12,203 nt of DNA, taken from Bacteroidota bacterium. Its GTDB lineage: Bacteria; Bacteroidota; Ignavibacteria; Kryptoniales; JAKASW01. Numbering within the stretch: the stretch's first letter is position 1; each line of letters begins with the position of its first letter. Position numbers and translations under genes: made by a program. The stretch is taken from positions 1 to 12,203 of the forward strand of contig JAJYJD010000087.1 in NCBI GenBank assembly GCA_021789755.1, written 5' to 3'. Shown here one piece after another: positions 1 through 7,613 of the stretch. Under the pieces are notes generated by a model, which did not search any database, had not been told where the DNA came from, and saw only the letters and a program-made list of their open reading frames with translations.

Positions 1-1033
1 GCGGATAGTATTCCGCATTGTCCTTCTCGAAGAGAGGTGTCACAGGGGAAGTAAGGTCGGGGTGTTTCGGATCTTTCAGGTCGACATATAGGACTTTGTT
101 CCTGGACTCGGTCCCTTTGTTGAGTGTGATGAAAAGATACCGGCCGTTGTCGGTTACGCCGCCGCCGACGTACCAACCCGGATAATCCTTGAGATCATAA
201 AACTTCTTGTCTTCGCTTTGCGGAGTGCCGACCGTATGGTAATAGAGCTGTTGTCCGACCGCTTCCGACATCAGCGCCTGTCCCTCCTTTGGTTCGGGGA
301 ACCGTGAATAGAAGAAGCCCTTGTTGTCGCTTGTCCAGGCGATTCCGGAGAATTTAACCCAGTGCACCGTGTCGGCGAAATTTCTGCCGGTCGCGAGATC
401 CTTCACGTGAAGTTCTTCCCAATCGGATCCTCCCTGTGACAGGCCGTAACAGAGGTATCTCCCGTTCGGCGAAGCTTCGTAATCGAGGAGTGCTATCGAA
501 CCGTCCGGCGAGAGTTTATTCGGGTCGAGGACCATTTTCGATCTTCCCCTTGCCGACTTCTTCATGAAGACGGGGCTCTGATTTTGCAGGCCGCTGTTTT
601 TGCTGTAAAAGAGTCCTCCCTCGTGTTGGCTCGGGACGCCGACCTTCTCGTAGTTCCAGAGTTTCGTGATTCTCTTGTTGATCCATTTGCGCACGGGGAT
701 CTTGTTGAGATATTCGAACGTCACCTTATTTTCAGCCTCGACCCACGATTCAACCTGCGGGCTGTTCTGTTCTTCCATCCATTGATATGGTGCCGGCACT
801 TTTGTTCCGAAATAATCGTCGACTACGGTGTCTCTGTACGTGTTCGGATATTTCAGCGCCTGCGCCTTCGTGCTAAGTGGTAAAGTCATCATGGCAATTA
901 TAATGTACAATCCCAGGTTAATGACGAAATTCTTATTTGAGTGAATGCCCTGGCCACGATTCTGCCGGGCACTGTTTGCGCCGGCGGCCGGAATCGGTCC
1001 GGGTGAAGACGAAGAGGGGATATGGGATGTCAT
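1..1033 (-). CDS. Prolyl oligopeptidase (S9A family), exported, C-terminal part outside the window
   Basis: The minus strand reads without interruption from an ATG at 1033 to the left edge, giving 344 codons of the N-terminal part of an S9A prolyl oligopeptidase. These serine peptidases cut short peptides after proline. Diagnostic stretches are VVDDYFGTKVPAPYQWMEE (about residues 69-87), LDYEASPNGRYLCYG and IAWTSDNKGFFYSRFPEP, which belong to the N-terminal region and the first blades of the beta-propeller. The catalytic Ser/Asp/His domain lies beyond the edge and cannot be checked. The start is supported by AAGGAGG four bases upstream. The protein begins with about 33 polar Pro/Ser/Gly-rich residues, then a hydrophobic segment (about 35-53) ending in KAQA, a plausible signal peptidase I site near residue 58. 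Export to the periplasm is therefore likely, but the long leader before the signal is unusual. It is transcribed away from all other genes here. Family assignment is firm; substrate is inferred. Confidence 0.93.
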   Translation of the reverse strand, partial: MTSHIPSSSSPGPIPAAGANSARQNRGQGIHSNKNFVINLGLYIIIAMMTLPLSTKAQALKYPNTYRDTVVDDYFGTKVPAPYQWMEEQNSPQVESWVEAENKVTFEYLNKIPVRKWINKRITKLWNYEKVGVPSQHEGGLFYSKNSGLQNQSPVFMKKSARGRSKMVLDPNKLSPDGSIALLDYEASPNGRYLCYGLSQGGSDWEELHVKDLATGRNFADTVHWVKFSGIAWTSDNKGFFYSRFPEPKEGQALMSEAVGQQLYYHTVGTPQSEDKKFYDLKDYPGWYVGGGVTDNGRYLFITLNKGTESRNKVLYVDLKDPKHPDLTSPVTPLFEKDNAEYYP

Positions 1034-1037
1034 TTTT

Positions 1038-1044
1038 CCTCCTT
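1038..1044 (-). promoter_or_regulatory. Ribosome binding site of the prolyl oligopeptidase gene
   Basis: AAGGAGG on the minus strand, four bases before the ATG at 1033. It is a full anti-Shine-Dalgarno match and decides the start in favour of the ATG that adds a long polar leader in front of the signal-like segment. No other in-frame ATG or GTG lies between it and the hydrophobic segment. Confidence 0.7.
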
Positions 1045-1236
1045 GGTTTGCTTTTGGTGCAACGGCTGCTTCGAGGGTCTCGCGACCAGAGCACTGCCGC
1101 GGCGGAAATGGCTATTGGAATGAATATCGCACCCGCGGACGGAGCTTGCAAGAGTGAAACTGGGTGATTGTGTATTTGACAAAACAGTAGAATTCTGAGC
1201 AAGGATGAAACCACTCACCGAATTCAACACGAATAG

Positions 1237-1304
1237 TGCGAATGAAAGGACTTGTCTAATCACTAATGGCACCAATCAACGATGTCCCATTAGTTTCATT
1301 CGCA
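1237..1304. repeat. Nested inverted repeat, possible degenerate intergenic repeat
   Basis: TGCGAATGAAA (1237-1247) is the exact reverse complement of TTTCATTCGCA (1294-1304). Inside it, ACTAATGG (1262-1269) is the exact reverse complement of CCATTAGT (1287-1294). The right arms abut, while the left arms are split by about 14 bases, so it folds as a stem with a one-sided bulge. The wording (CACGAAT, GCGAATGAAA, CTAATGG) resembles short degenerate intergenic repeats I recall from environmental Bacteroidota-type genomes; that resemblance is from memory and unchecked. Confidence 0.5.
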
Positions 1305-1627
1305 AAGAGCCATCCCATGGTGAGTTGATTTGAATTCGTTTAATTTCCCGCCATGCCGCGATACCGCACCACGGGGCGCGGGCTCCTGACATACAAATGT
1401 TTTGGACGGGACATATCCTATTCTATTATCAATGAGTGGGACGTGTTCCTCTATTCGTTTTGTCGAGTATGTGATAGCCTGATACTGCAACCCGGGATGG
1501 TTTCTCGCGTGACTCGGAGCCGCCTGGCACGAACACTGGTGACGATGGAACGAAAAATCCCCGAAAGGGGTTAACCCATTAAATAGTCAGCGAGAACTTT
1601 CTAAGTAACTTGATTGGAGTGATGTTG

Positions 1628-2044
1628 ATGGCAGGAAGTACAGCTTTTTCAGAGGACTTGGGCAAACTGATTCTTCGGTTGACGGTGGGTGGTTTGCTGC
1701 TTTTTCACGGCATTTCAAAGCTTTTGCACGGTGTTTCCTGGATGGCCGGTGCGCTTGCCGCATTTCATCTGCCGGCATTCATTTCGTACGGCGTTTATGT
1801 CGGAGAGGTAGTAGCGCCGCTTCTCATTATTATCGGCGTTTACACGAGACTTGCAGGCATCGTCGTATCTTTCGATCTGTTCATGGCTATCCTGCTCGTT
1901 TCACACTCCCGCATGTTCGTGGTTGGTCCCTCGGGCGGTTGGGGATTGGAACTCGAGGCATTCTATCTGTTGACCGGTGTTTGCATTTTTTTGCTCGGAG
2001 CGGGCAATTACAGCCTTGGAGGAGCCAAAGGCAAATGGAATTGA
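1628..2044 (+). CDS. DoxX family membrane protein
   Basis: A 138-residue protein with about four membrane segments (roughly residues 14-33, 54-72, 74-94 and 108-126). It matches the DoxX/DoxD-like layout: helix 1 with RLTVGGLLLFHGISKLLHG (residues 18-36), and a last helix with GLELEAFYLLTGVCIFLLG (about 106-124) ending in GAGNYSL. DoxX-family proteins are small inner-membrane proteins, some linked to quinone or thiol redox reactions, but most have no defined job. Several in-frame starts are possible (TTG 1610, GTG 1619, ATG 1622, ATG 1628). I chose ATG 1628 because GGAG at 1616-1619 is then 8 bases upstream. It stands alone, with about 360 non-coding bases behind it. Family is clear; function is not. 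Confidence 0.88.
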   Translation: MAGSTAFSEDLGKLILRLTVGGLLLFHGISKLLHGVSWMAGALAAFHLPAFISYGVYVGEVVAPLLIIIGVYTRLAGIVVSFDLFMAILLVSHSRMFVVGPSGGWGLELEAFYLLTGVCIFLLGAGNYSLGGAKGKWN

Positions 2045-2405
2045 TCTGCCCGATCCGTCCATAAGGATTCGCCGGCCCGCGAAGCAAAGATATCCTGAAC
2101 GGCCAATCTTCCGCGTGGACTTGTCAACATGTTGACACTATCGGGGGAGAAAACTAACTTACTCTCGAGACCGCCTTCCGTGCGACAACAGTCTGTCTCC
2201 GTTGTGTTGGTCAACAATGGCGGTCCCGAACGACATGTCAGGGCACCTTGGCCGGAATTCGAGTGATGCCCAAGCTCCAACCTGAAATCCTTCCCGCAGC
2301 TTTTTCTCCGTAGTACGTCGGAATCATTTCGCCAGGTGACGCCCGCTGGAAGTAGTTGAAAGAGTCCTAACCGGACTTAACAACGAATCTGGAAAGGAGG
2401 TCGTC
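2045..2405. other. Non-coding stretch between doxX and the YbaK gene
   Basis: No gene is visible here. The stretch holds a 16-bp perfect palindrome (2122-2137), a related short inverted repeat TGTTG-GT-CAACA (2205-2216) and a small inverted repeat AGTCC-TAACC-GGACT (2363-2377) just ahead of the YbaK ribosome site. No T-rich terminator hairpin was seen after doxX. Confidence 0.5.
2122..2137. promoter_or_regulatory. 16-bp perfect palindrome, candidate operator
   Basis: TGTCAACATGTTGACA is a perfect palindrome without spacer, the shape of a dimeric repressor site. Its half-site GTCAACA (2123-2129) occurs again at 2210-2216, where it forms a weaker inverted repeat with TGTTG at 2205-2209. The closest downstream gene is the YbaK-like deacylase (start 2406). 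No regulator gene is in the window, so the binding protein is unknown. Confidence 0.45.
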
Positions 2406-2870
2406 ATGACTCTGGATAAGCTGAAAGAATACCTCGACAGCCACGGGGTAAAATATGTCCTCATGAGTCACTCGCTCGGTTATACGGCGCAGGAAATTGC
2501 CCACACCGCGCATGTCCCGGCGGATCAGCTTGCTAAAACAGTCATCGTGAAGATTGACGGGAAGCTTTGCATGGCGGTTCTCCCCGCGTCTCACAAGGTC
2601 GACTTGCACTTGTTACGGGATGTAACCGGGGCGCATAAGGTCGAGCTTGCCGCGGAGGAAGAATTCTCCGGAATATTTCACGGCTGCGAGCTCGGAGCGA
2701 TGCCGCCGTTCGGCAACATTTATGGTATGGATGTCTTCGTGTCCGGGCTCCTCGTAGAGCAGGAAGAAATCGCCTTCAACGCATGCTCTCATCGCGAACT
2801 AGTCAAGATGGCCTATAGGGACTTTGCTAAGCTTGTGGAGCCTAAGGTCATAGAGATGGCGGAACCCTGA
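2406..2870 (+). CDS. YbaK/ProX-type aminoacyl-tRNA deacylase
   Basis: A 154-residue free-standing editing domain of the YbaK/EbsC/ProX superfamily. Members hydrolyse mischarged tRNA, for instance Cys-tRNA(Pro) or Ala-tRNA(Pro), in the cytoplasm. Visible signatures are LAKTVIVKIDGK (residues 42-53) with the conserved lysine at 44, and the glycine-rich loop GAMPPFG (97-103). Length is normal for the single-domain form. The start is well supported by AAGGAGG (2394-2400) five bases before the ATG. It is not fused to a ProRS domain and has no synthetase neighbour, so which mischarged tRNA it clears cannot be read from context. It may be controlled by the palindrome about 270 bases upstream (inference). 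Confidence 0.88.
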   Translation: MTLDKLKEYLDSHGVKYVLMSHSLGYTAQEIAHTAHVPADQLAKTVIVKIDGKLCMAVLPASHKVDLHLLRDVTGAHKVELAAEEEFSGIFHGCELGAMPPFGNIYGMDVFVSGLLVEQEEIAFNACSHRELVKMAYRDFAKLVEPKVIEMAEP

Positions 2871-3061
2871 TCTGTTTGTAGAGCCGGAAACCGCTTGACC
2901 AATTCACAATCGGGAGGCCGGCCGGATGAAGTGGAACGAACCGCTTTCCGGTCTAACCGGTGGCGCCCATATTCGTTGATCTGAAATTTACAGATCTCGC
3001 CGTTATGAGCGCCGGCCGTCATCACGCCTCCCGAATTTTTCATGTCAGCGGAGTAGGGCAA

Positions 3062-4057
3062 CAGAAAATCAAGATATTTATTGTGGGGGCGACGGGAGTG
3101 ATAGGGAAAAGGGTTATCCCGCAGCTGCTTGCCATGGGATACGAAGTCGTAGGGCTCAGCAGATCGGAAGAACATGACGAATGGTTGACTTCCCATGGTG
3201 TCGTCCCGAGGCGGGGGGGTTGTTCAACCGCGAAGGACTATTCAGAGTAATGGCCGACTGTGAGGTTGTGATTCAGCTCGCGTCCGCGGAGCCGTTACGA
3301 TAATAACGGCGCTTGATGATTGGGTACTCATCGACAGGATAAGGACCGAGGGGACGACGAACCTCATCGGGGCGTCGCTTCGTGTTGGTGTGAGGCTTTA
3401 CATACAGGCGAGCGTCACGTTCATATACGGCAGGAGTCACGGAGATTGGGTGGACGAATCTTGTCCTCCGGCGAAGGATCTTCCGCCGATGATAAAGTGG
3501 ACGGTCGAAATGGAGAACCAGACGCGGGGTTCTGTCGCTCGAGACAACCTTCCGGCAATTATTTTAAGGTTCGGAAACGTCTACGGATACGATGTGCCTT
3601 ACACGGTGTCAATGTATGAACTAATTCGCAGCGGCAAATACCCTCTCATAGACAACGGGAAGGTGTACTGGAATCTTATCATCGCTGATGACACCGCGGA
3701 CGCCGTTGTCGCGGCAGTCAAGAACGGAACGCCGAAAGTCGGCAAGATTTTCAACATCTGCGACGACGAACCTGAAATGTATAAGGAGCTCGTGGAGTTT
3801 GTCGCAAGGTCTCTCGGGGCACCTAAACCGGAAAGCATTCCGGCTTTCCTGGCAAAGCCCGCACTGGGTGGCACACAGCAGATTATCTGCTACAGAGCGT
3901 CAGGTGCATGAACAAGCGCGCGAAAGAAGACATCAACTGGCACTTGAGCTTTCCTACTCATCGCGAAGGACACGAAGCAATTTTGAAATCCTGGCGCAGG
4001 CTCTATGGAAGCGTCCCGGAATCGGCCGGCGATCTGCGCCAAATTGAAGCTACTTAA
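3062..4057 (+). pseudogene. Decayed NAD-dependent epimerase/dehydratase (extended SDR)
   Basis: Four pieces in successive frames add up to one extended short-chain dehydrogenase of about 330 residues. Piece 1 (about 3062-3217) has KIFIVGATGVIGKR, the NAD(P)-binding GxxGxxG loop. Piece 2 (about 3217-3300) continues with LFNREGLFRVMADCEVVIQL and ends at TAA 3301. Piece 3 (about 3297-3872) carries ALDDWVLIDRIRTEGTTNL, SVTFIYGRSHGDW, AIILRFGNVYG and VGKIFNICDDEP. Piece 4 (about 3872-4057) gives ADYLLQSVR and NKRAKEDINWHLSFPTHREG, the usual C-terminal helix region, and stops at TAA 4055. Every switch is a -1 shift, as if one base were lost each time; the first falls in a run of seven G (3213-3219). 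No good start codon sits near the Rossmann strand. It cannot give a full-length protein as it stands, unless sequencing errors caused the shifts. Substrate unknown. Confidence 0.85.
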
Positions 4058-4228
4058 TTTCCTCTCCTCCTGTTATCTTCCGTACGGACGACGTTGTCTG
4101 CGGTCGGTTCAGCGGAAAGCCGTCAGACGTGGCGATGGGATTTCATTCCCTCGATCGGTCGTTTCAATTTCAGTCCATTAGACGGTTATATTACTTCTGG
4201 TTTAAATTACGCAACGGACAAGAGGAAA

Positions 4229-5008
4229 ATGGAAATCCCCATCTATCAAATCGATGCGTTTACTGATGAAAGGTTTCGGGGGAATCCCGCGGCTGTGTGC
4301 ATGCTAAATGGATGGCTCCCTGACAATACTCTTCAGGATATCGCGGCGGAAAACAACCTCGCCGAAACGGCCTTCGTCGTGAAAAAGAACGGCAACATAG
4401 AGTTGAGATGGTTCACTCCGGTGGTCGAAGTCGACCTTTGCGGCCACGCCACACTGGCGACTGCTTATGCCTTCAAGGAGCATCTCGGTTACGAAGGGGA
4501 TGAGATTAATTTTAAAACGAAGAGCGGCTTGCTCAAAGTTGTCTACGGCGGCGATATTATGTCGATGATATTTCCCAGGCGGCCGGCCGAGCCGTACTCT
4601 GCGCCCGGTGAACTGGCGGAGGCGTTGAGAGCCCGCCCTTTGGAAGTACGTAAGTCACGAGATTTTCTCGTTGTCTTTGAACACGAAGAGGAAGTGAAAG
4701 CCATCGAACCGGATTTCGAGAAGATCAGGAGCCTCGACTGTCTTGGCGTCATCGTGACGGCGCCCGGGAAGAATGCCGACTTCGTATCCCGTTTCTTCGC
4801 GCCACAGGCAGGTATTAACGAAGACCCCGTCACCGGTTCGGCGCACACGACGCTGATCCCCTATTGGAGTGAAAAGCTGAGGAAGAAGCACATGACGGGA
4901 ATGCAAATTTCGAAGAGAGGCGGGAAGCTTTTCTGCGAAGACATGGGCGACAAGGTGAAGATCTCCGGAAAAGCTGTGACCTATCTTGTCGGTACCATAG
5001 AAGTGTGA
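4229..5008 (+). CDS. PhzF family isomerase/epimerase-like protein
   Basis: A 259-residue PhzF/diaminopimelate-epimerase-fold protein. It starts with the typical MEIPIYQIDAFTDERF, followed by RGNPAAV (residues 17-23), NLAETAFV (43-50) with the family's catalytic glutamate at 46, DLCGHATLATA (69-79) and INEDPVTGSAH (196-206). PhzF itself isomerises a dihydro-hydroxyanthranilate in phenazine synthesis, but most homologues have unknown substrates, and no other phenazine gene is present here. The frame is open upstream to 4094, but homology begins exactly at ATG 4229, which has AGAGG directly before it (short 3-base spacing). It follows the decayed dehydratase gene with a ~170-base gap. Family assignment is firm; physiological role is not known. 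Confidence 0.92.
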   Translation: MEIPIYQIDAFTDERFRGNPAAVCMLNGWLPDNTLQDIAAENNLAETAFVVKKNGNIELRWFTPVVEVDLCGHATLATAYAFKEHLGYEGDEINFKTKSGLLKVVYGGDIMSMIFPRRPAEPYSAPGELAEALRARPLEVRKSRDFLVVFEHEEEVKAIEPDFEKIRSLDCLGVIVTAPGKNADFVSRFFAPQAGINEDPVTGSAHTTLIPYWSEKLRKKHMTGMQISKRGGKLFCEDMGDKVKISGKAVTYLVGTIEV

Positions 5009-5148
5009 GTCTACGATCGCGTGCCGTATCATAGACGGGTCGGGCGCTCAGATGACCGGGCGAGACCGCAAAAGCAACAATCTTATTGCATTTATATTCC
5101 CCTGTTCCTACATTTCACTCCAATCACATAACCTATGAGGTCAATTGG

Positions 5149-6627
5149 ATGAATCTTTTTCGTACCAAGAAACTCAGCGACATCATAGCGGATAGCGAAA
5201 AACCAGAGTACAAACTCAAACGCAGCCTGAACGCGTTCGATCTGACGACGCTTGGCGTCGGCGCGATTATCGGAGCCGGCATCTTCGCGATGACCGGAAC
5301 TGCCGCTGCCGGAAGCGCGAACTACGCAGGGGCAGGTCCCGCTCTTGTCATCTCTTTCATTCTAACGGCTGTGGCCTGCGGATTTGCCGCGCTCTGCTAC
5401 GCCGAGATTGCCTCCATGATCCCTATCGCCGGCAGCGCATATACTTATTCGTACGCCTCGCTCGGCGAACTGATTGCGTGGATAATCGGGTGGGACCTCA
5501 TACTCGAATACGCGGTCGGAAACATCGCCGTCGCCATAAGCTGGGCGGGCTACTTCCAGGAATTGGTCAGCGGATTCGGAATTACGATCCCCTGGTATCT
5601 CGTGACGGATTACCGCACTACACTTGCTACCCCCGGGTTGATCGACAAAGCCCCGCACTTGTTCGGCGTACCGATCGTCTTTAATCTTTTCGCCGTGCTC
5701 ATAGTTGCGCTCATCACTTATATACTCGTCATCGGGATAAAGGAAAGCGCGAGGTTCAATTCCGTGATGGTGGTGATTAAGCTGGTCATACTTCTCTTCT
5801 TCATAGGAATCGGAGCTTTCTTCGTTAAGCCGGAGAACTGGACGCCGTTCGCGCCGAACGGATGGAAGGGGATACAGACCGGCGCCGCGATCGTCTTTTT
5901 CGCTTACATCGGCTTCGACGCGGTTTCGACAGCTGCGGAAGAGACGAAGAATCCTTCCAAGACTCTTCCAATCGGGATGATCGCCTCACTTGTGATTTCA
6001 ACCGTCCTGTATATAGCCGTGGCGCTGGTTCTTACCGGACTCGTTCCTTACGCGAAACTGGCGACCGCCGAACCGCTGTCATTGGCTCTCCACATGAACC
6101 ATCTCGACTGGGCGGCAGGGATAGTCGCTTTCGGCGCCGTCATCGCGACTACGGCAGTCCTTCTCGTGTTCCAGATGGGACAACCACGCATCTTCTTTTC
6201 GATGTCGCGCGACGGCTTGCTCCCTCCCAGTTTTTCAAAAGTCCATCCAAAATACAGAACACCTTATGTTACCACAATTTTAACCGGGGTCTTCGTCGCC
6301 TTCTTCGCAGCCATCGCCAACATAAGCGAAGCCGCGGAGCTCACGAATATCGGCACCCTCTTCGCTTTCGTACTCGTTTGCGTCGGCGTCCTAGTGCTTC
6401 GGGTCAAGGAACCGGATGCCAAGAGAGGCTTTAGAACGCCGTGGGTACCTTTCGTACCCATCATGGGGATCCTGTTCTGTGTATATCTTATGATGGGCCT
6501 CCCTACAATCACCTGGCTCCGCTTCGTGATCTGGCTGGCGATCGGGCTCGTGATCTATTTTATGTACGGAAGGTGGCACAGCAAGCTGCGCATTCAAACC
6601 GACGCGCTGGAAGGAGCTGCAAAATGA
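5149..6627 (+). CDS. APC superfamily amino acid permease (YfnA/CAT-like)
   Basis: A 492-residue integral membrane permease of the amino acid-polyamine-organocation superfamily. The substrate-backbone loop of helix 1, GVGAIIGAGIFAMTG (residues 36-50), is intact, as are YAEIASMIPIAGSAYTYSYA (84-103) and the later IGFDAVSTAAEETKNP motif characteristic of CAT/YfnA-type carriers. About twelve hydrophobic segments fit the family. It likely imports amino acids, possibly cationic or branched, by proton symport; specificity cannot be read. The reading frame is open from 5086, but ATG 5149 has GAGG (5137-5140) 8 bases upstream and gives the usual short cytosolic N-terminus. The stop overlaps the start of the next gene (ATGA), so the two are almost certainly co-translated. 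Confidence 0.93.
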   Translation: MNLFRTKKLSDIIADSEKPEYKLKRSLNAFDLTTLGVGAIIGAGIFAMTGTAAAGSANYAGAGPALVISFILTAVACGFAALCYAEIASMIPIAGSAYTYSYASLGELIAWIIGWDLILEYAVGNIAVAISWAGYFQELVSGFGITIPWYLVTDYRTTLATPGLIDKAPHLFGVPIVFNLFAVLIVALITYILVIGIKESARFNSVMVVIKLVILLFFIGIGAFFVKPENWTPFAPNGWKGIQTGAAIVFFAYIGFDAVSTAAEETKNPSKTLPIGMIASLVISTVLYIAVALVLTGLVPYAKLATAEPLSLALHMNHLDWAAGIVAFGAVIATTAVLLVFQMGQPRIFFSMSRDGLLPPSFSKVHPKYRTPYVTTILTGVFVAFFAAIANISEAAELTNIGTLFAFVLVCVGVLVLRVKEPDAKRGFRTPWVPFVPIMGILFCVYLMMGLPTITWLRFVIWLAIGLVIYFMYGRWHSKLRIQTDALEGAAK

Positions 6628-7613
6628 GAAAGCACATGTTTACTTTGGCTGCACTCGCCATCACGGCAGTTATAGTCGTCGGATTGCCGGACAGCGGCAG
6701 GGCCCAGGAGAGGACCAGCAAGTATACTATCGTCATACACGGCGGAGCCGGGACGATTAGCGAATCCATGCCCGAAGCCGTGAAGGCTCAGTACTATGCC
6801 GCGATGAAGCACGCTCTCACTATCGGCAGAGACGTGCTGGCTAACGGCGGTACGAGCATGGAAGCCGTGGAGAAGGTGATCAGATATTTCGAGACCGACC
6901 CGAAATTCAACGCCGGCATAGGCGCCGTCTTTACTTCAGCCGGGCGTCATGAACTGGATGCCGCCATAATGAACGGAGCAACGCTCCAGTGCGGCGCGGT
7001 GGCCGGGGTGGAACACGTCGCTCACCCGATCACGCTCGCGAAGCTCGTAATGGAGAAGACTCCTCATATTCTTCTCGCGTACCAGGGCGCCGACGCGTTC
7101 GCGGTGAAGATGGGAATGAAACCCGTACCGAACAGCTACTTCGACACTCCTGAAAGAAAGACCGAGCTCGAGAAGTGGATGAAGAGAATCAAGGAAAAGG
7201 ATCACGGCACAGTGGGCTGCGTGTGCCTGGATGAATATGGCAACCTTGCCGCCGGGACATCAACGGGAGGCCTTACCGGGAAGATGCCCGGAAGGATCGG
7301 AGATTCACCTCTCGTCGGTGACGGCACTTACGCAAACAACCAGACCTGCGCGGTTTCCGGAACTGGTATCGGCGAGGAATATATGCGGAATGCCGTCGGG
7401 TTCAACATTAACGCTCTGATGGCATACAAGGGGATGTCGCTGAAGGACGCGGTTCATTATATAATTCACACGCTTCTCAAGCCCAACGTGGGCGGCGTCA
7501 TTGCCGTTGACAGGGAAGGGAACTACGATATGGACTTCAACACGACGGGGATGTTCCGCGGAGTTGCGACCTCGTCGGGGACGTTCGAGGTAAAGATCTG
7601 GAAGGATAAGTAA
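6624..7613 (+). CDS. Exported isoaspartyl peptidase/L-asparaginase (Ntn hydrolase, plant type)
   Basis: A 329-residue N-terminal nucleophile hydrolase that removes beta-aspartyl (isoAsp) residues from dipeptides and deamidates asparagine. The precursor self-cleaves before a threonine: here Thr196 in KDHGTVGCVCLD. Other family blocks are IVIHGGAG (36-43), FNAGIGAVFTSAGRHELDA (95-113), and GTSTGG (211-216) followed by GKMPGRIGDSPLVGDGTYA (219-237). The first ~27 residues (MRKHMFTLAALAITAVIVVG, then SGRAQ) form a clear signal peptide, so the enzyme should work in the periplasm or outside. It starts inside the stop of the permease gene (ATGA), with AAGGAG at 6611-6616 seven bases before. The pairing suggests that released amino acids are taken up by the permease (inference). 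All residues expected of an active enzyme that I can check are present. Confidence 0.94.
   Translation: MRKHMFTLAALAITAVIVVGLPDSGRAQERTSKYTIVIHGGAGTISESMPEAVKAQYYAAMKHALTIGRDVLANGGTSMEAVEKVIRYFETDPKFNAGIGAVFTSAGRHELDAAIMNGATLQCGAVAGVEHVAHPITLAKLVMEKTPHILLAYQGADAFAVKMGMKPVPNSYFDTPERKTELEKWMKRIKEKDHGTVGCVCLDEYGNLAAGTSTGGLTGKMPGRIGDSPLVGDGTYANNQTCAVSGTGIGEEYMRNAVGFNINALMAYKGMSLKDAVHYIIHTLLKPNVGGVIAVDREGNYDMDFNTTGMFRGVATSSGTFEVKIWKDK

Larger units (their letters stand above)
1034..1627. other. Non-coding stretch between the divergent prolyl oligopeptidase and doxX genes
   Basis: I see no convincing gene in these ~590 bases. Short open frames exist on both strands but none has a recognisable protein or a good ribosome site. 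Visible structures are the nested inverted repeat at 1237-1304, a small CCCC-GAAA-GGGG hairpin (1559-1570) and a 10-bp palindrome GGGTTAACCC (1568-1577). A promoter-like pair on the plus strand, TTGGAC (1402-1407) and TATTAT (1424-1429) with 16 bases between, could serve doxX through a leader of almost 200 nt. That reading is weak. Confidence 0.5.

Noticed and set aside
1176..1181. Perfect TTGACA box on the plus strand.
   Set aside because: No -10 box lies 16-18 bases downstream.
1030..1275. 81-codon minus-strand frame whose TGA overlaps the prolyl oligopeptidase ATG, with a hydrophobic beginning.
   Set aside because: It starts at TTG without a ribosome site, has no recognisable homology and overlaps a repeat; the overlap with the ATG could be chance.
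1353..1574. 73-codon plus-strand frame upstream of doxX.
   Set aside because: No ribosome site, unlikely composition, and no family resemblance.
4094..4228. In-frame upstream extension of the PhzF gene.
   Set aside because: The family's N-terminus begins exactly at ATG 4229, and the extension has no family features.
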